64,000 nucleotides of DNA from Diplonema papillatum (lineage: Eukaryota > Euglenozoa > Diplonemea > Diplonemida > Diplonemidae). The translations under genes and the position numbers were made by a program. Below are positions 9,604 to 19,105 of the stretch, in pieces. Where the stretch lies: contig JAPJBO010000248.1 in NCBI GenBank assembly GCA_030068145.1, positions 1 through 64,000 on the forward strand. The letters are read 5' to 3'. The notes under the pieces were generated by a model. That model searched no databases. It was given only the letters and a program-made list of their open reading frames with translations, and had not been told where the DNA came from. The number at the start of each line of letters is the position of its first letter. The first letter of the stretch is position 1.

Positions 9604-12600
9604 TCAGGGTGGATTCGCTTCGTCCGGTCGCGCCCCACCAGATGCAATTACGATCCTCGCCACCCCTTGGGCTATAGAAAAGCTCAAGCGGTGGAAGAGG
9701 TCCTGGCAGGCGGCCGAAGCGGTCCGGTCTTCACGGAGGGCGTTCGCGCGGGCGATGTGCCGCAGCTCCGTGATTGCTCCTGGGCACCAGGCCCCGAACG
9801 TGTCTACAACTAGCGGCACCGCTCGCCACTCCCGCGGGTCCGGCTCATTTGCGATGATCCTGTTGTAGACACGCTCCTTGACGGCAACAGCATACGCGGC
9901 TGCTGCGCCCCCTGGCTCCGCTGCGGCCCTGGTCGCGTAGTGGGGCTGCGAGAGCTGTAGGGGGTATGTGACTGCGACGTCAAGTAGGACGGTGGTGCCG
10001 TCCCGGACGTAGCTGATGTCCGGGCGCTTGCGCCGCGTGTTCGCGAACACGGCTCGCTCGATCGAGGGGCCCAGCAGCCCTCGACGTGCGAAGTCGGCGA
10101 CAATGTCCCGAAGCGCGTTGTGCAGGCGCGTCCGGCGGCCGCTGCCGAAACACGTTTGGGCGTGCGAGCCGATGACGTCGGTCGCCCCGTGCCCGCAGAG
10201 GCGGCACTCCCCTGGCGCGGCCGCAATTGGCAGCCCCAGCCGAAGGCGTACTGCCACCGCCAGTTCGGCCGAGGACAACCACATCCCGGTATCCGCTTCC
10301 GGGTTGCCGTACAGCCACGCCGAGGCGTGCTTGCCGGAGCTGCTTTGGATCCTCGCCCGGATCCGGTCTTGCGCCTGGGACAGGGCCGCTCCCTGCAGTT
10401 GGCTCGAGCGGGCGAGCTCCTCCGTTAGCAGGTCGAGGAGGTTCTTCCGCTTCTCGGTGGCCAAGGCGGACGACCACACCTTCTGTCCTCGCCCCTCGTA
10501 CTGGGTCCGCGCCTGCATGACGTCCTGGATCTTCTCCAGGACGGACTCATACGTTGCAAGGCGCGGGTCCGCGAGGGACGCTTGGACGGTGTCGTCCTGC
10601 TGCCACGTGAGGCGTGGCCCCAGGGCCTCGGACACGAGGGCGGGGAGATGCGTCCCCCCATCTAGTGCCGCCGCGATGTGCGCAATCCCTGTCACGTCTG
10701 CGCAGCTGTGGAGGCCGAGGCCACCCATCCTGACCGGGAGGGACGCTTGTGTCCACGCCGCCTCGTCGGTCTGTATCCCGGTGATAGTCGCGAGACAGGA
10801 CTGGGTGGCCCGGTCGACTCCCGCGAAGTCGAAGACGGACCCCGTCGCGCGCATGAGATGTACTACGCCGACGAAGCCCGCACAGAACTTCGTTAGCGTG
10901 AGCGCCACGTGCGCGTCGGGCAGGGACGCTATCATCCTCAGCTTCCTCTCCGCACCCTGTGCCGCCCGCTCGACGAACGCGTGGATCTTCTCTGGCGAGC
11001 CACACGGGACTCCCAGATGCTCGATCTCGTCGAGCGAGCACGTCTCGATGCCTTGCAGGCCGTCGGGTATCTCCGCCCCCGCCGCGATCGCCAGTCTGCA
11101 CTTGCCCCGGTTCAGGCGCAGTCCGACGGCCGCTGCCCGCCGCTCGTATCCCTGCAGCCAGCGCGCGATCGCGTCGAGGTCTCCGCCTGACACTCCATCG
11201 TCAAGGTAGAATGTCAGGAGATCGAGGTCGGCTTGGCTCAACGCTGAATGGCCGAGCGCTGCCTCCGGCCCCCCGACTTCCGGCTGCCCTTGTCCCTCCG
11301 GGCCCTGCGGCTCGGGCTCGGCTCCTGGGGCCCCCAACTCGACCGCCGGCGGGATTTCCGGGGCCGGCAGGACCTGGGCTGGTCCGGGGTCGACGTGCGC
11401 TATCCCCTGCGGCTCTGCCGCCCCCGGGGGGGGGCCGGCCTGGGCCGGGACTGCCGGTGGCCCTTGAACTGGTGCCAGCTCGCGCGCTGGCTGTCCCTGG
11501 GGCGCCGCTTCGTCCGCCGCGACCGGCGCGCCTGCTGGGCCTGCAGGTCCGACTGGTGGCGGCGGCACGACGCCCTCCCCTGGCCCGGGTGGGTCCGCCG
11601 GGCCGGCCGGCGGCGCCGCTGCTTCGGCCGGTGGCGGCGGCGGCGAGACGACGTCGTGCATCGCCAGGCTGAAGAGCAGGGGCCCCAACGGGTCCCCCTG
11701 CTGCACCCCGCACTCAGATGTGAGCGTCTTGTCCCCCACCTGCAGGATGGAGTGCTTGCCGTACGCCGCCTGGGTGTAGGCCAGGACCTGGGGGGCATGC
11801 CGGCTGGCGCTGCGGATGATCGCCTCCCTCTGCAGGGAGTTAAATGCGTTCTCCAGGTCCACCTGGAGGACGCCCTTACTTGCCCCGCCCTCCCTGCGGT
11901 ACAAGGCCGCCACCCTCCGGACGGCCAGGACCCCGGCGTCCGCGCCGGCCTTCACGCCTACTCCGACCTGCCCGCTTCGCAGGAGGACGTTCTGGCCGAG
12001 TTCCTTGACCGCCCGGTCGGACGCGAGGACCTTGCCGGCTACCCTCCTCAGAATCTCGCCGCAGGCGATGGGCCTGATCCCGCCCGTCCTTTTGACCAGT
12101 GGGACCAGCTTGGCCCCGTAGAGGTATGGCCTGGCGGCCGTCGGTACCCTCCCGGACGAGACCGCCCAAACGGCATCCGCCACGGCCTCCTTGAAGGAGC
12201 CGGAGCTGTCCCACAGGTCTAGCAGGTGCTGAGCTGACAGCCCGGAGGGGCCGGCCGCCGTGCCCTTCGGCATCTTCTTGAGCAGCCTCCGCACGGCGCT
12301 CGGCGCGGGCCGCGCCACGTTGGGGATCTGCATCGCTGGGTCGCCCTGCCACTCCTCGGCGGCCGGGTGTAGGTCTCTGAGCTGTGCCAGGGTGGCTTCG
12401 TCCGACGGGGCCGTCTGTGCTGCCGACAGCGCAGACACGGCTCGCGAGTAGCACCTGTCGCGCGCCCTCTTGATGACCTGGCGCACGGTGGGACCGTCCA
12501 GGTCGTCAACTGACCTGACCGCCGTCTGGAGCTCGACCCTGTAGTCCAGGTCGTCCTCGACTGGGTAGGCGCGCCGGCGCGCGCGGCCTTGTGCCTTCCC

Positions 12601-12975
12601 AGCCGTGATGGCCTGGGCCTCAGACCAGAGGGTCTCGAACAGGCCGTCCCTCCAGAGTCGAACCCGCCGGCGGAGGGCTTCCGTCACTGCCCTTCGGCCC
12701 CCCCGCGTGGTGGCGGCCAGGACGAGCGGGGCGAAGGCGTATACCCGCAGCCACCCCGCGTCGTCTGATGCCGCTCGCAGCACGGTCTCGAACAGGGCCG
12801 CTACCTGCGGCTTCGCCGTCGTGGGCACCCTGTTCAGCGTGGGCACATTGGCTGCGGCCACCTGGGCAAAGGTGAACGGGAGCGCCGCCCCTTGGAACAC
12901 CCTGCCTTGGGCCGCGCCCACCTCTGGGGCTTGGGGGGGCGGAGGCCTGGGTGCCGGATCCTGTCCTGCTGCCAC
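9604..12975 (-). CDS. R2/CRE-type RT with restriction-like endonuclease
   Basis: The protein is 1123 residues from the GTG at 12975. RT motif A is QVDLENAFNS (371-380), motif B is QQGDPLGPLLF (425-435) and motif C is YLDD (590-593). Between B and C lies a Pro/Ala/Gly-rich insert of about 130 residues (445-575), which is unusual for a palm subdomain. The C-terminus has a C-x2-C...H...C knuckle (near residue 921) followed by an RPD...LDV core (near 983), the signature of the restriction-like endonuclease of R2/CRE/SLACS-type LINEs that insert at specific sites. No in-frame ATG exists upstream. The frame stays open from a TAA inside the poly(A) at 13134 and includes a CxC...HCxxC finger near 13065-13010, so the true N-terminus is longer than the GTG start or is truncated. 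Confidence 0.88.
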   Translation of the reverse strand: MAAGQDPAPRPPPPQAPEVGAAQGRVFQGAALPFTFAQVAAANVPTLNRVPTTAKPQVAALFETVLRAASDDAGWLRVYAFAPLVLAATTRGGRRAVTEALRRRVRLWRDGLFETLWSEAQAITAGKAQGRARRRAYPVEDDLDYRVELQTAVRSVDDLDGPTVRQVIKRARDRCYSRAVSALSAAQTAPSDEATLAQLRDLHPAAEEWQGDPAMQIPNVARPAPSAVRRLLKKMPKGTAAGPSGLSAQHLLDLWDSSGSFKEAVADAVWAVSSGRVPTAARPYLYGAKLVPLVKRTGGIRPIACGEILRRVAGKVLASDRAVKELGQNVLLRSGQVGVGVKAGADAGVLAVRRVAALYRREGGASKGVLQVDLENAFNSLQREAIIRSASRHAPQVLAYTQAAYGKHSILQVGDKTLTSECGVQQGDPLGPLLFSLAMHDVVSPPPPPAEAAAPPAGPADPPGPGEGVVPPPPVGPAGPAGAPVAADEAAPQGQPARELAPVQGPPAVPAQAGPPPGAAEPQGIAHVDPGPAQVLPAPEIPPAVELGAPGAEPEPQGPEGQGQPEVGGPEAALGHSALSQADLDLLTFYLDDGVSGGDLDAIARWLQGYERRAAAVGLRLNRGKCRLAIAAGAEIPDGLQGIETCSLDEIEHLGVPCGSPEKIHAFVERAAQGAERKLRMIASLPDAHVALTLTKFCAGFVGVVHLMRATGSVFDFAGVDRATQSCLATITGIQTDEAAWTQASLPVRMGGLGLHSCADVTGIAHIAAALDGGTHLPALVSEALGPRLTWQQDDTVQASLADPRLATYESVLEKIQDVMQARTQYEGRGQKVWSSALATEKRKNLLDLLTEELARSSQLQGAALSQAQDRIRARIQSSSGKHASAWLYGNPEADTGMWLSSAELAVAVRLRLGLPIAAAPGECRLCGHGATDVIGSHAQTCFGSGRRTRLHNALRDIVADFARRGLLGPSIERAVFANTRRKRPDISYVRDGTTVLLDVAVTYPLQLSQPHYATRAAAEPGGAAAAYAVAVKERVYNRIIANEPDPREWRAVPLVVDTFGAWCPGAITELRHIARANALREDRTASAACQDLFHRLSFSIAQGVARIVIASGGARPDEANPP

Positions 12976-13529
12976 GCGGGCTCGGTAGGCCCGGGATCGC
13001 GGACACCAGTTGCAGTGCCTGCCCCTTCGTTCGCCTGCCCCTGCTGCGTTCCGGCAAATGCAGGCGGCCGCCGCGCCTTGTGACCCGACTGGCTGCGCCG
13101 GGATCGGTGGCTGCGGCTGCGGCTTTTTTTTTTAGATGAGGCACCTTTTCCTTCTATCCTGTCTTCTTTGGAGAACAAAAAGGAAAGGAGAGGAAGAGGC
13201 CAGCTGGGCTGATTGTTCTTGCCGTGGGAGAGGTTCTTTCGCTGGTTCCTGTAGACGTGTTGGTGTGTTTTGAAAAGATGCTTTGGCAGTATGCTGCTAA
13301 TCACGTCGGAGACCCCCGTTTCGGCCCCTGAGCTCGTTACGCATCCCCCCACACGCGGGGCACTCTTCGGACGAGTTACGTGTGAGGGGTTCTGTCCTCG
13401 TGAGGGTACAGATTGACCTGACACTCGGGACCGACAATGATTCTTGAATCGAATGATGTGTCGGTTGGCCTTCCCTAATGTCAGGCAGGGTCTCCGTGAG
13501 GGCAAAGGCCCCGTTTTTCTGTAGCTGTG

Positions 13530-13890
13530 TGTGCGTTCGGTTGTTGAGAAAGGACGGAAGAGCGAAGCGAACAAAGGTTCTTTTGGCGCGAAGAGATCAT
13601 GCAAGCCGTGTGTAGCCGCAACTCGTCTGTCTGCTCTGCAGTGGCGTGGTTGTCGTGCGGGCTTGTGTCCTTGCTGGAATCCTTTCTTCTGTCTTCTGTA
13701 TTTCTCTCAGTGTGTACCTTCGCGTGTGTTCGGTGCGTGAAAAGAAGAAAGAGCAGTAAGTGTGGTACTGTGAGCGCGAAGTGATCATGCAAACCGTGTT
13801 TAGCCGCAACTCGTCTTTCTGCTCTGCAGTGGCGTGGTTGCCGTGCGGTTTGTGTCCTTGCTGGAGTCCTTTCTTGTGTCTTCTCTCCTT
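13530..13890. repeat. about 110-bp segment duplicated in tandem
   Basis: The segment at about 13588-13700 (GATCATGCAAGCCGTG... GTGTCCTTGCTGGAATCC) recurs at about 13778-13885 with a few substitutions, a period of about 190 bp. It lies between the R2/CRE-like element and the hAT-like ORF. Apart from this repeat I see no gene in 13135-14017. Confidence 0.7.
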
Positions 13891-14017
13891 TCGCCCGTTG
13901 TGTTCGGCTCGCTTGCGGGGGGTGTCGCTACTCACCCGCCGTTGACACGGCTGCTGCCCATACGACGCCAAATTTTTCGAGACTGGAGGTCCTATGAACA
14001 TGCAGTGTGAATAGCCT

Positions 14018-15673
14018 CTATTCGAGCCAACCCGGCTTTTCTTCATGAAAAAAGTGTATTGTTTTTGGAAAGAGCCGGGCAAGCTTCTTTTTTTTCTTTG
14101 CATATTTGAGTGTCTCGAACATCAGTTTCTCGACACTTTCCTCCCCTTCATCAGTGAAATCAATTCCCAATCCGCGAATTTCAAACTCGAAGGAATCGGG
14201 TGACAGGGAAACCCCGAATGCTTCTGCATCACTGATGAGGTCCTTCATTGCTCTCAACATAGCAGATGCGTTGTCCGCCACAATAGCGAACACATTGAGA
14301 CTTCCGCGATCGCGAAGCAGTGCGATCGTATGATCCAGCTCGGAACAAATAGTCTGAGCGTTCGCTGATGCTATTTCAACGTTTTTAAGAAAGAAAGTTG
14401 AGGCACCGTTGCTCACAGCAAATCCCAAGAAAGTTCTTCCACGAACAGTGGCACCATCGATGAGCAGGAAGACGTCTGCACCCCGATTCACCGCAAAGAA
14501 CATTTCTTCTGTCTCAGCAGCAAAATCTCTGGTTTCCCGGACAAGCTCTTTTGTCCAGAAGCGCTGCTTGGCAAGGCCAGTCGGGTTCAGTATCGATCGG
14601 AACAGTGGGGTATCCATGATCGAGTTCGGCAGGCCATACTCAGAGACGAGAAGTGCAAGTCGACGAGTGAACGACATTTCGTTCCAAGGAGCCACAGCAG
14701 CGGAAGAGACTGCACCAGACGCACGCGCTCTTCGAGGAGACTTAGGGCCGTGTTGTCCCTCCCAATGCCGCTGAATGCTTGTCTTCCCGATTTCCTTCTG
14801 GCAGATATTGCATTTTACGACCTTGTTCCCGTTGGTCTTTGTGCAAACGGGCCCGCATAAATAGCCGCGTCCCACTCCGCTGGCTATTTTGGAGGAGTAC
14901 TCAGTCACATACTCTACAATCGCAGGGAGTGGCTTAGACACAACGGTGGCAACAGAGGCCGAACCCGCCGCGGCCGCAGTACTTTCTCGAGTGTTGTCAT
15001 TACTCGCGGCGTTTTCGCTCAACTGTGCACCTTCAGCCAGTTCAGGTACTTCGGGACGATGCGAAGCTTGATCCGTTGACTGGGTCTGATCCTCACTCTT
15101 TCCGGCTGCTGCTTCAAGCTCTGTCAAGTGACGTTGCAGGTCCCTCATGCGAGCAACGAGGGCGCGTTTCTGATTGCGAACTTTTGCGAGCAGATTGGTA
15201 CGGACTTCGTTAACGAACCCAGCGAAGCTGTTGTTTGTCTTGTGGCAGGTTTCACAGATGTCCATGCCGCAGTGACCCTTGATTTTCGGACACGAAAAAC
15301 GAGCACCATCGACTCCGCCACATGCATCACACTCCCACAACCTCCAGTCCCGTCCCCTTTGCGTCTTCAATTTCTCAAGGGCGAGTACCACTAACAGCTC
15401 TCCGCATAGGCACCTTCGCTCCTCAGGCTCAGCCTCCTGTGACTCTGACTCTGTGTCTGACGCTGTACTACTCGACTCTTCACTTGGAAGGCGGCGTTTT
15501 TTCCTTCTCGCCTGGTCAGGGTCTGCAGTTTCCTGCTGACGACGTCTCACCCTGGCTGCCTTCTGATGCTGCGTCCCTTCTCGTGCTGCACCTCCCGTAG
15601 GCATGGCACTTGTAGTGTGCACCAGCAATAATAATAACAGGAACACCCACAACACGAAGTGTTTGGCGATCAT
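14018..15673 (-). pseudogene. truncated hAT-like transposase with ZZ-like and BED-like fingers
   Basis: The ORF is 551 residues. It opens with a hydrophobic run and an A-M junction near residues 8-24 that read like a signal peptide, then a basic RRKKRR patch (56-61), a Cys/His cluster resembling a ZZ finger (88-143), a coiled coil (155-192), and a BED-like finger CNIC...H...H (288-308). It ends with the DUF659-like start of a hAT transposase: LLIDG with D406 and ADNAS with D467. The rest of the hAT fold, including the C-terminal dimerisation domain and the third acid, is missing. The end is a lysine run from an A-rich stretch (14088-14098) and a stop at 14018. I infer a broken transposon or a gene derived from one. 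A start at residue 24 would remove the signal-like segment. Confidence 0.62.
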
Positions 15674-15928
15674 TTTTTAAAGTTAAAAACTTCTCTTGAG
15701 TATTCTTGATAAATTCGGCAGGTCCTGTAATTTTTGCGGATTTGAGAGAGATATGGCAATGAACCTATCGCATGCTGGCAGCTACGTTGCGGATTTTATC
15801 AACAATCTTGGCAGGGCCACACACGCCGTGCCCGGCCCACCATCGAAGTTGGAAAAAGTCTCGTGGTGTTGTATGTAAGGCAAGTCATCAATTCCTGCGG
15901 TGCTGCAGGAATCGATCACAAACACGAC

Positions 15929-16003
15929 TTTCGTATTTCGTTCGTATTTCGTAAATACGAAAAAATACGAAACGAAAAATACGAATACGAATTCGTACGA
16001 ATT
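15929..16003. repeat. AT-rich TACGAA/TTCGTA inverted and direct repeats
   Basis: Units of TTCGTATTT and its complement AAATACGAA alternate, so the strand can fold on itself. It lies directly before the 41-bp satellite array and after about 170 bp with no recognised feature. Confidence 0.7.
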
Positions 16004-16009
16004 ACCTGA

Positions 16010-16735
16010 CCCTGAGTGGGACAACCCTCAAACGTCAGTATTGGTGACCCAAAAAAGTGGGACAACCCTCAAACGTCAGTATTGGTGATCCAAAAAAGTG
16101 GGACAACCCTCAAACGTCAGTATTGGTGACCCAAAAAAGTGGGACAACCCTCAAACGTCAGTATTGGTCATCGAAAAAAGTGGGACAACCCTCAAACGTC
16201 AGTATTGGTGATCGAAAAAAGTGGGACAACCCTCAAACGTCAGTATTGGTGATCCAAAAAAGTGGGACAACCCTCAAACGTCAGTATTGGTGATCCAAAA
16301 AAGTGGGACAACCCTCAAACGTCAGTTTTGTTGATCCAAAAAAGTGGGACAACCCTCAAACGTCAGTATTGGTGATCCAAAAAAGTGGGACAACCCTCAA
16401 ACGTCAGTTTTAGTGATCCAAAAAAGTGGGACAACCCTCAAACGTCAGTATTGGTGATCCAAAAATGTGGGACAACCCTCAAACGTCAGTTTTGGTGATC
16501 CAAAAAAGTGGGACAACCCTCAAACGTCAGTATTGGTGATCGAAAAAAGTGGGACAACCCTCAAACGTCAGTTTTGGTGATCCAAAAAAGTGGGACAACC
16601 CTCAAACGTCAGTATTGGTGATCCAAAAAAGTGGGACAACCCTCAAACGTCAGTTTTAGTGATCCAAAAAAGTGGGACAACCCTCAAACGTCAGTATTGG
16701 TGACCCAAAAATGTGGGACAACCCCAGTTTTTGTT
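16010..16735. repeat. 41-bp tandem satellite, about 17 copies
   Basis: Each unit contains GTGGGACAACCCTCAAACG followed by TCAGTnTTGGTGATCCAAAAAA. Successive copies start 41 bp apart and differ mainly by T/A at one site and by GATCC/GACCC/GATCG variants. The period is not a multiple of three, so long ORFs across it are accidental. The same unit recurs at 29682-29851 (inverted), 25771-25805 (inverted) and 34361-34937. Confidence 0.95.
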
Positions 16736-17110
16736 GTCTGAAAAGTGGTCTAGCTGTGATTTCGAAGTGAGAAACACCAACAGGATTGTTGAAATGGGGT
16801 TGAAAAGTTTATTAGAAAACCCGTACCGTTTGGGCGGGGGGCGTAGCCCCCCGCACCCCCCTGTTTTTCATGTTTTTTGGCGGGATATCTGAAAAATTTC
16901 TGAAAAACTCGCGGAGAACACCAATCCGGAGTGATTACAGAATTCTGAAAAACCGGACCCTCCTGGGGGGAAAAGGTGGGTCCCCCACCCCCCCCTATAA
17001 ATGGTGGGCTGGTGGCCCGCTCAGGAAAAAATCTGTGCTCCCAAACAAAAAAATATTTATCGGAAACAAAAATATTTATCGGAAACAAAAAAATATTTAT
17101 CGGAAACGTT
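16736..17110. mobile_element. satellite-linked repeat unit, copy A
   Basis: Directly beyond the satellite lies a body that includes a GC hairpin (GCGGGGGGC / GCCCCCCGC near 16835-16855) and ends with GGTGGCCCGCTCAGGAAAAA and ATCTGTGCTCCCAAA. The same body sequences flank the 41-bp arrays at 25390-25770 and 34940-35205. Four copies of an AAATATTTATCGGAAAC unit follow at 17047-17110. No protein was recognised. I read satellite plus body as one dispersed unit (inference). Confidence 0.6.
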
Positions 17111-17277
17111 CCCATAAATATTTTCCCCACTTAAGTGCTTCCGATATGGTTTTGTCTCAAAAAAAAATTTTTTTTCTTGGTCGCTGCTGAGGAAACCACC
17201 TTGGAGCGGTCACCACCCTGCTGCACACATGTGCAGGCCCTGCAGGAGGGGGGGGGTGATGCTCTTTCCACCCCCGG

Positions 17278-17425
17278 CCGAGGTTTTCCACCCCCGGAAA
17301 ATCTCTTTCCACCCCCCAAAATCTCTTTCCACCCCCGGAAAATCTCTTTCTACCCCCGGCGAAATCTCTTTCCACCCCCGGAAAATCTCTTTCCACCCCC
17401 GGAAAATCTCTTTCCACCCCCGGCG
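17278..17425. repeat. 21-bp CCCCCGGAAAATCTCTTTCCA minisatellite, first array
   Basis: About seven imperfect copies of a 20-22-bp unit of the form TCTCTTTCCACCCCCGGAAA. The array reappears at 18366-18600. Long ORFs here only reflect the lack of stops in the unit. Confidence 0.88.
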
Positions 17426-17436
17426 CCAGGGCAAAC

Positions 17437-18000
17437 AGATTTTCGGGGGGGCTGAAAAGTGATTTTTCAGAAGGAACCCCTGGGTCACCAGACTGGGTTT
17501 GCGGGTGCGGACGGGGGTCCCCCACGAAAAAAAAAAAAAAGACTTCAGATACGCAAACTCTTTCGAACGCTGCACACGGGTATCCTTCAAGTGACCTCTA
17601 ACTATCTGTTGCATACGCGTATCCGGATCTGAAAGCCGAAGACTTTGTAACACTTTACCGCAACCGAAGTCGCGAACCGGGTTCGGCTTGCACTGCAAAA
17701 GCAGCATAATTGTGTCTTGCGCACGAGCGCGGAAATCCGCCACCCGCCATTCGGCTAGATTGCAAGAACACAATTGCGAAGCGTACTACAAACGGATAGT
17801 GTTACAAAGGCGAACGAATCATGCGAGAACCTATGGAGGGGCCCCTCGACAGCTTTCAGAACACGGCATAGTAAGTCAAGAGACGGATAAGCATGTGCAC
17901 GTTCTACTCCCGTTTGATCTGCATTTTCCACCTTTCCCCCCTTCCTTTGGTCTGCTGTGTGTATTTGCAAAAACAGTTCCAGCCTCAATATACGAGTTTC
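17437..18000. other. no gene recognised
   Basis: This stretch holds a 14-nt A run at 17525-17538 and otherwise non-repetitive sequence. No conserved domain or convincing ORF was seen on either strand. Confidence 0.5.
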
Positions 18001-18002
18001 AG

Positions 18003-18245
18003 GATTTGGGTATGCGGGTATGCGGGAACGGGTTTGCGGGTTTGCAGGTTAGCGGGGGTTTGCGGGTTAGGGTATGCGGGTTTGCGGGGTTTGCGGGTTA
18101 GGGTATGCGGGTTTGCGGGGTTTGCGGGTTAGGGTACGCGGGTTTGCGGGGTTTGCAGGTTAGGGTATGCGGGTTTGCGGGGTTTGCGGGTTAGGGTATG
18201 CGGGTTTGCGGAGTTTGCAGGTTAGGGTATGCGGGTTTGCGTCTT
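18003..18245. repeat. 31-bp minisatellite containing TTAGGG
   Basis: About six copies of a 31-bp unit read TTAGGGTATGCGGGTTTGCG followed by GGGTTTGCGGG. Each copy holds one TTAGGG, the telomere repeat of Euglenozoa, embedded in G-rich sequence. The array is strongly G-rich on the plus strand and could form quadruplexes. It lies about 600 bp from VIPER/TATE-like copy A. Confidence 0.85.
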
Positions 18246-18365
18246 TCCACCTTCATATACGCACCCAACATGACCCAATATGACCACAGTATGATCCCCA
18301 CACGACCCCCCGATTGATGAGGCACTACAACAAAAAAATCCAAAAAAGTTAAGAATTTTCACCAA

Positions 18366-18600
18366 AATTTCCACCCCCGGAAAATCTCTTTCCACCCCCC
18401 AAAATCTCTTTCCACCCCCGGGAAATCTCTTTCCACCCCCGGAAAATCTCTTTCCATCCCCGGGAAAATCTCTTTCTGCCCCCGGGGAAATCTCTTTCTA
18501 CCCCCGAGCTGTTTTTTACCCCCGAAAATCTCTTTCCACCCCCGGAAAATCTCTTTCCACCCCCGGAAAATCTCTTTTTAACCCGGGGGTAAAAAACCTC
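18366..18600. repeat. 21-bp CCCCCGGAAAATCTCTTTCCA minisatellite, second array
   Basis: About eleven imperfect copies of the unit seen at 17278-17425, including an inverted segment near 18575-18620 (ACCCCGGCCGAGG, complementary to CCTCGGCCGGGGT). The intervening 18246-18365 has no recognised gene. Confidence 0.85.
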
Positions 18601-18860
18601 GGCCGGGGTGGAAAGAGTCTCTCGGGGGGGGGACCCACCCACCCTCGTTGCCGTCCGGCTGACAACGATGCCGAGTTTAGGGGCCTTAGCATCAGCACTG
18701 GGGGGGGGGGGTCGGTCAAAATTTTTATCCGACCAAATATTCGGAAAGCCCTGTCCTCAACGGATTCAAACGTGTCCTGAAAATGTCGAAACCGACCATT
18801 TTCGGACCTGCAGATGGAAATCTTCGGCAGAAGTCCGAAAAAACGGATCTGGCGCTTCCG

Positions 18861-18974
18861 TTGTTTGTGCGCACTTCCTTCAAACCTGTTTTGTTCATCT
18901 AACGGGAGTGAGGATAGTACGCTGCCATCGATCTGTTTTTGTTCTTGACAAATTGCATTTGTTAGACACAAAAA
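18861..18974 (-). repeat. terminal repeat of copy A, 3' side
   Basis: This is a repeat of about 112 bp running from TTTGTGCGCACTTCCTTCAA to GACACAAAAA on the plus strand. It is followed at once by a second, truncated start of the same unit (CGGATCTGGCGCTTCC plus TTTGTTTGTGCGCACTT, 18975-19012), a split-repeat layout like that of tyrosine-recombinase elements. Confidence 0.85.
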
Positions 18975-19105
18975 CGGATCTGGCGCTTCCTTTGTTTGTG
19001 CGCACTTACGGTCTCTACTTACTTTGTCTGATTACCCCCCTCCCACCCCTCCCCCTCACCCTCCCAGCATTTCCAGTAAACACGGCGGCTAAGAAAGCGA
19101 CACAT

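Larger units (their letters stand above)
9403..13133 (-). mobile_element. R2/CRE-like non-LTR retrotransposon bounded by poly(A) runs
   Basis: One long ORF with RT and a C-terminal restriction-like endonuclease is followed by about 190 bp of 3' untranslated sequence and 13 A (minus strand, 9415-9403). A run of 10 A (13133-13124) lies immediately upstream of the element, as if it had joined the tail of another retrotransposed sequence. The body is strongly GC-rich and compositionally different from the DNA at 13135-14000. Confidence 0.7.

Noticed and set aside
16057-16293. ORFs across the 41-bp satellite
   Set aside because: They only reflect absence of stops in a repeat whose period is not a multiple of three.
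16010-16735. CRISPR-like array
   Set aside because: Units are contiguous 41-mers without variable spacers, in a eukaryotic context.
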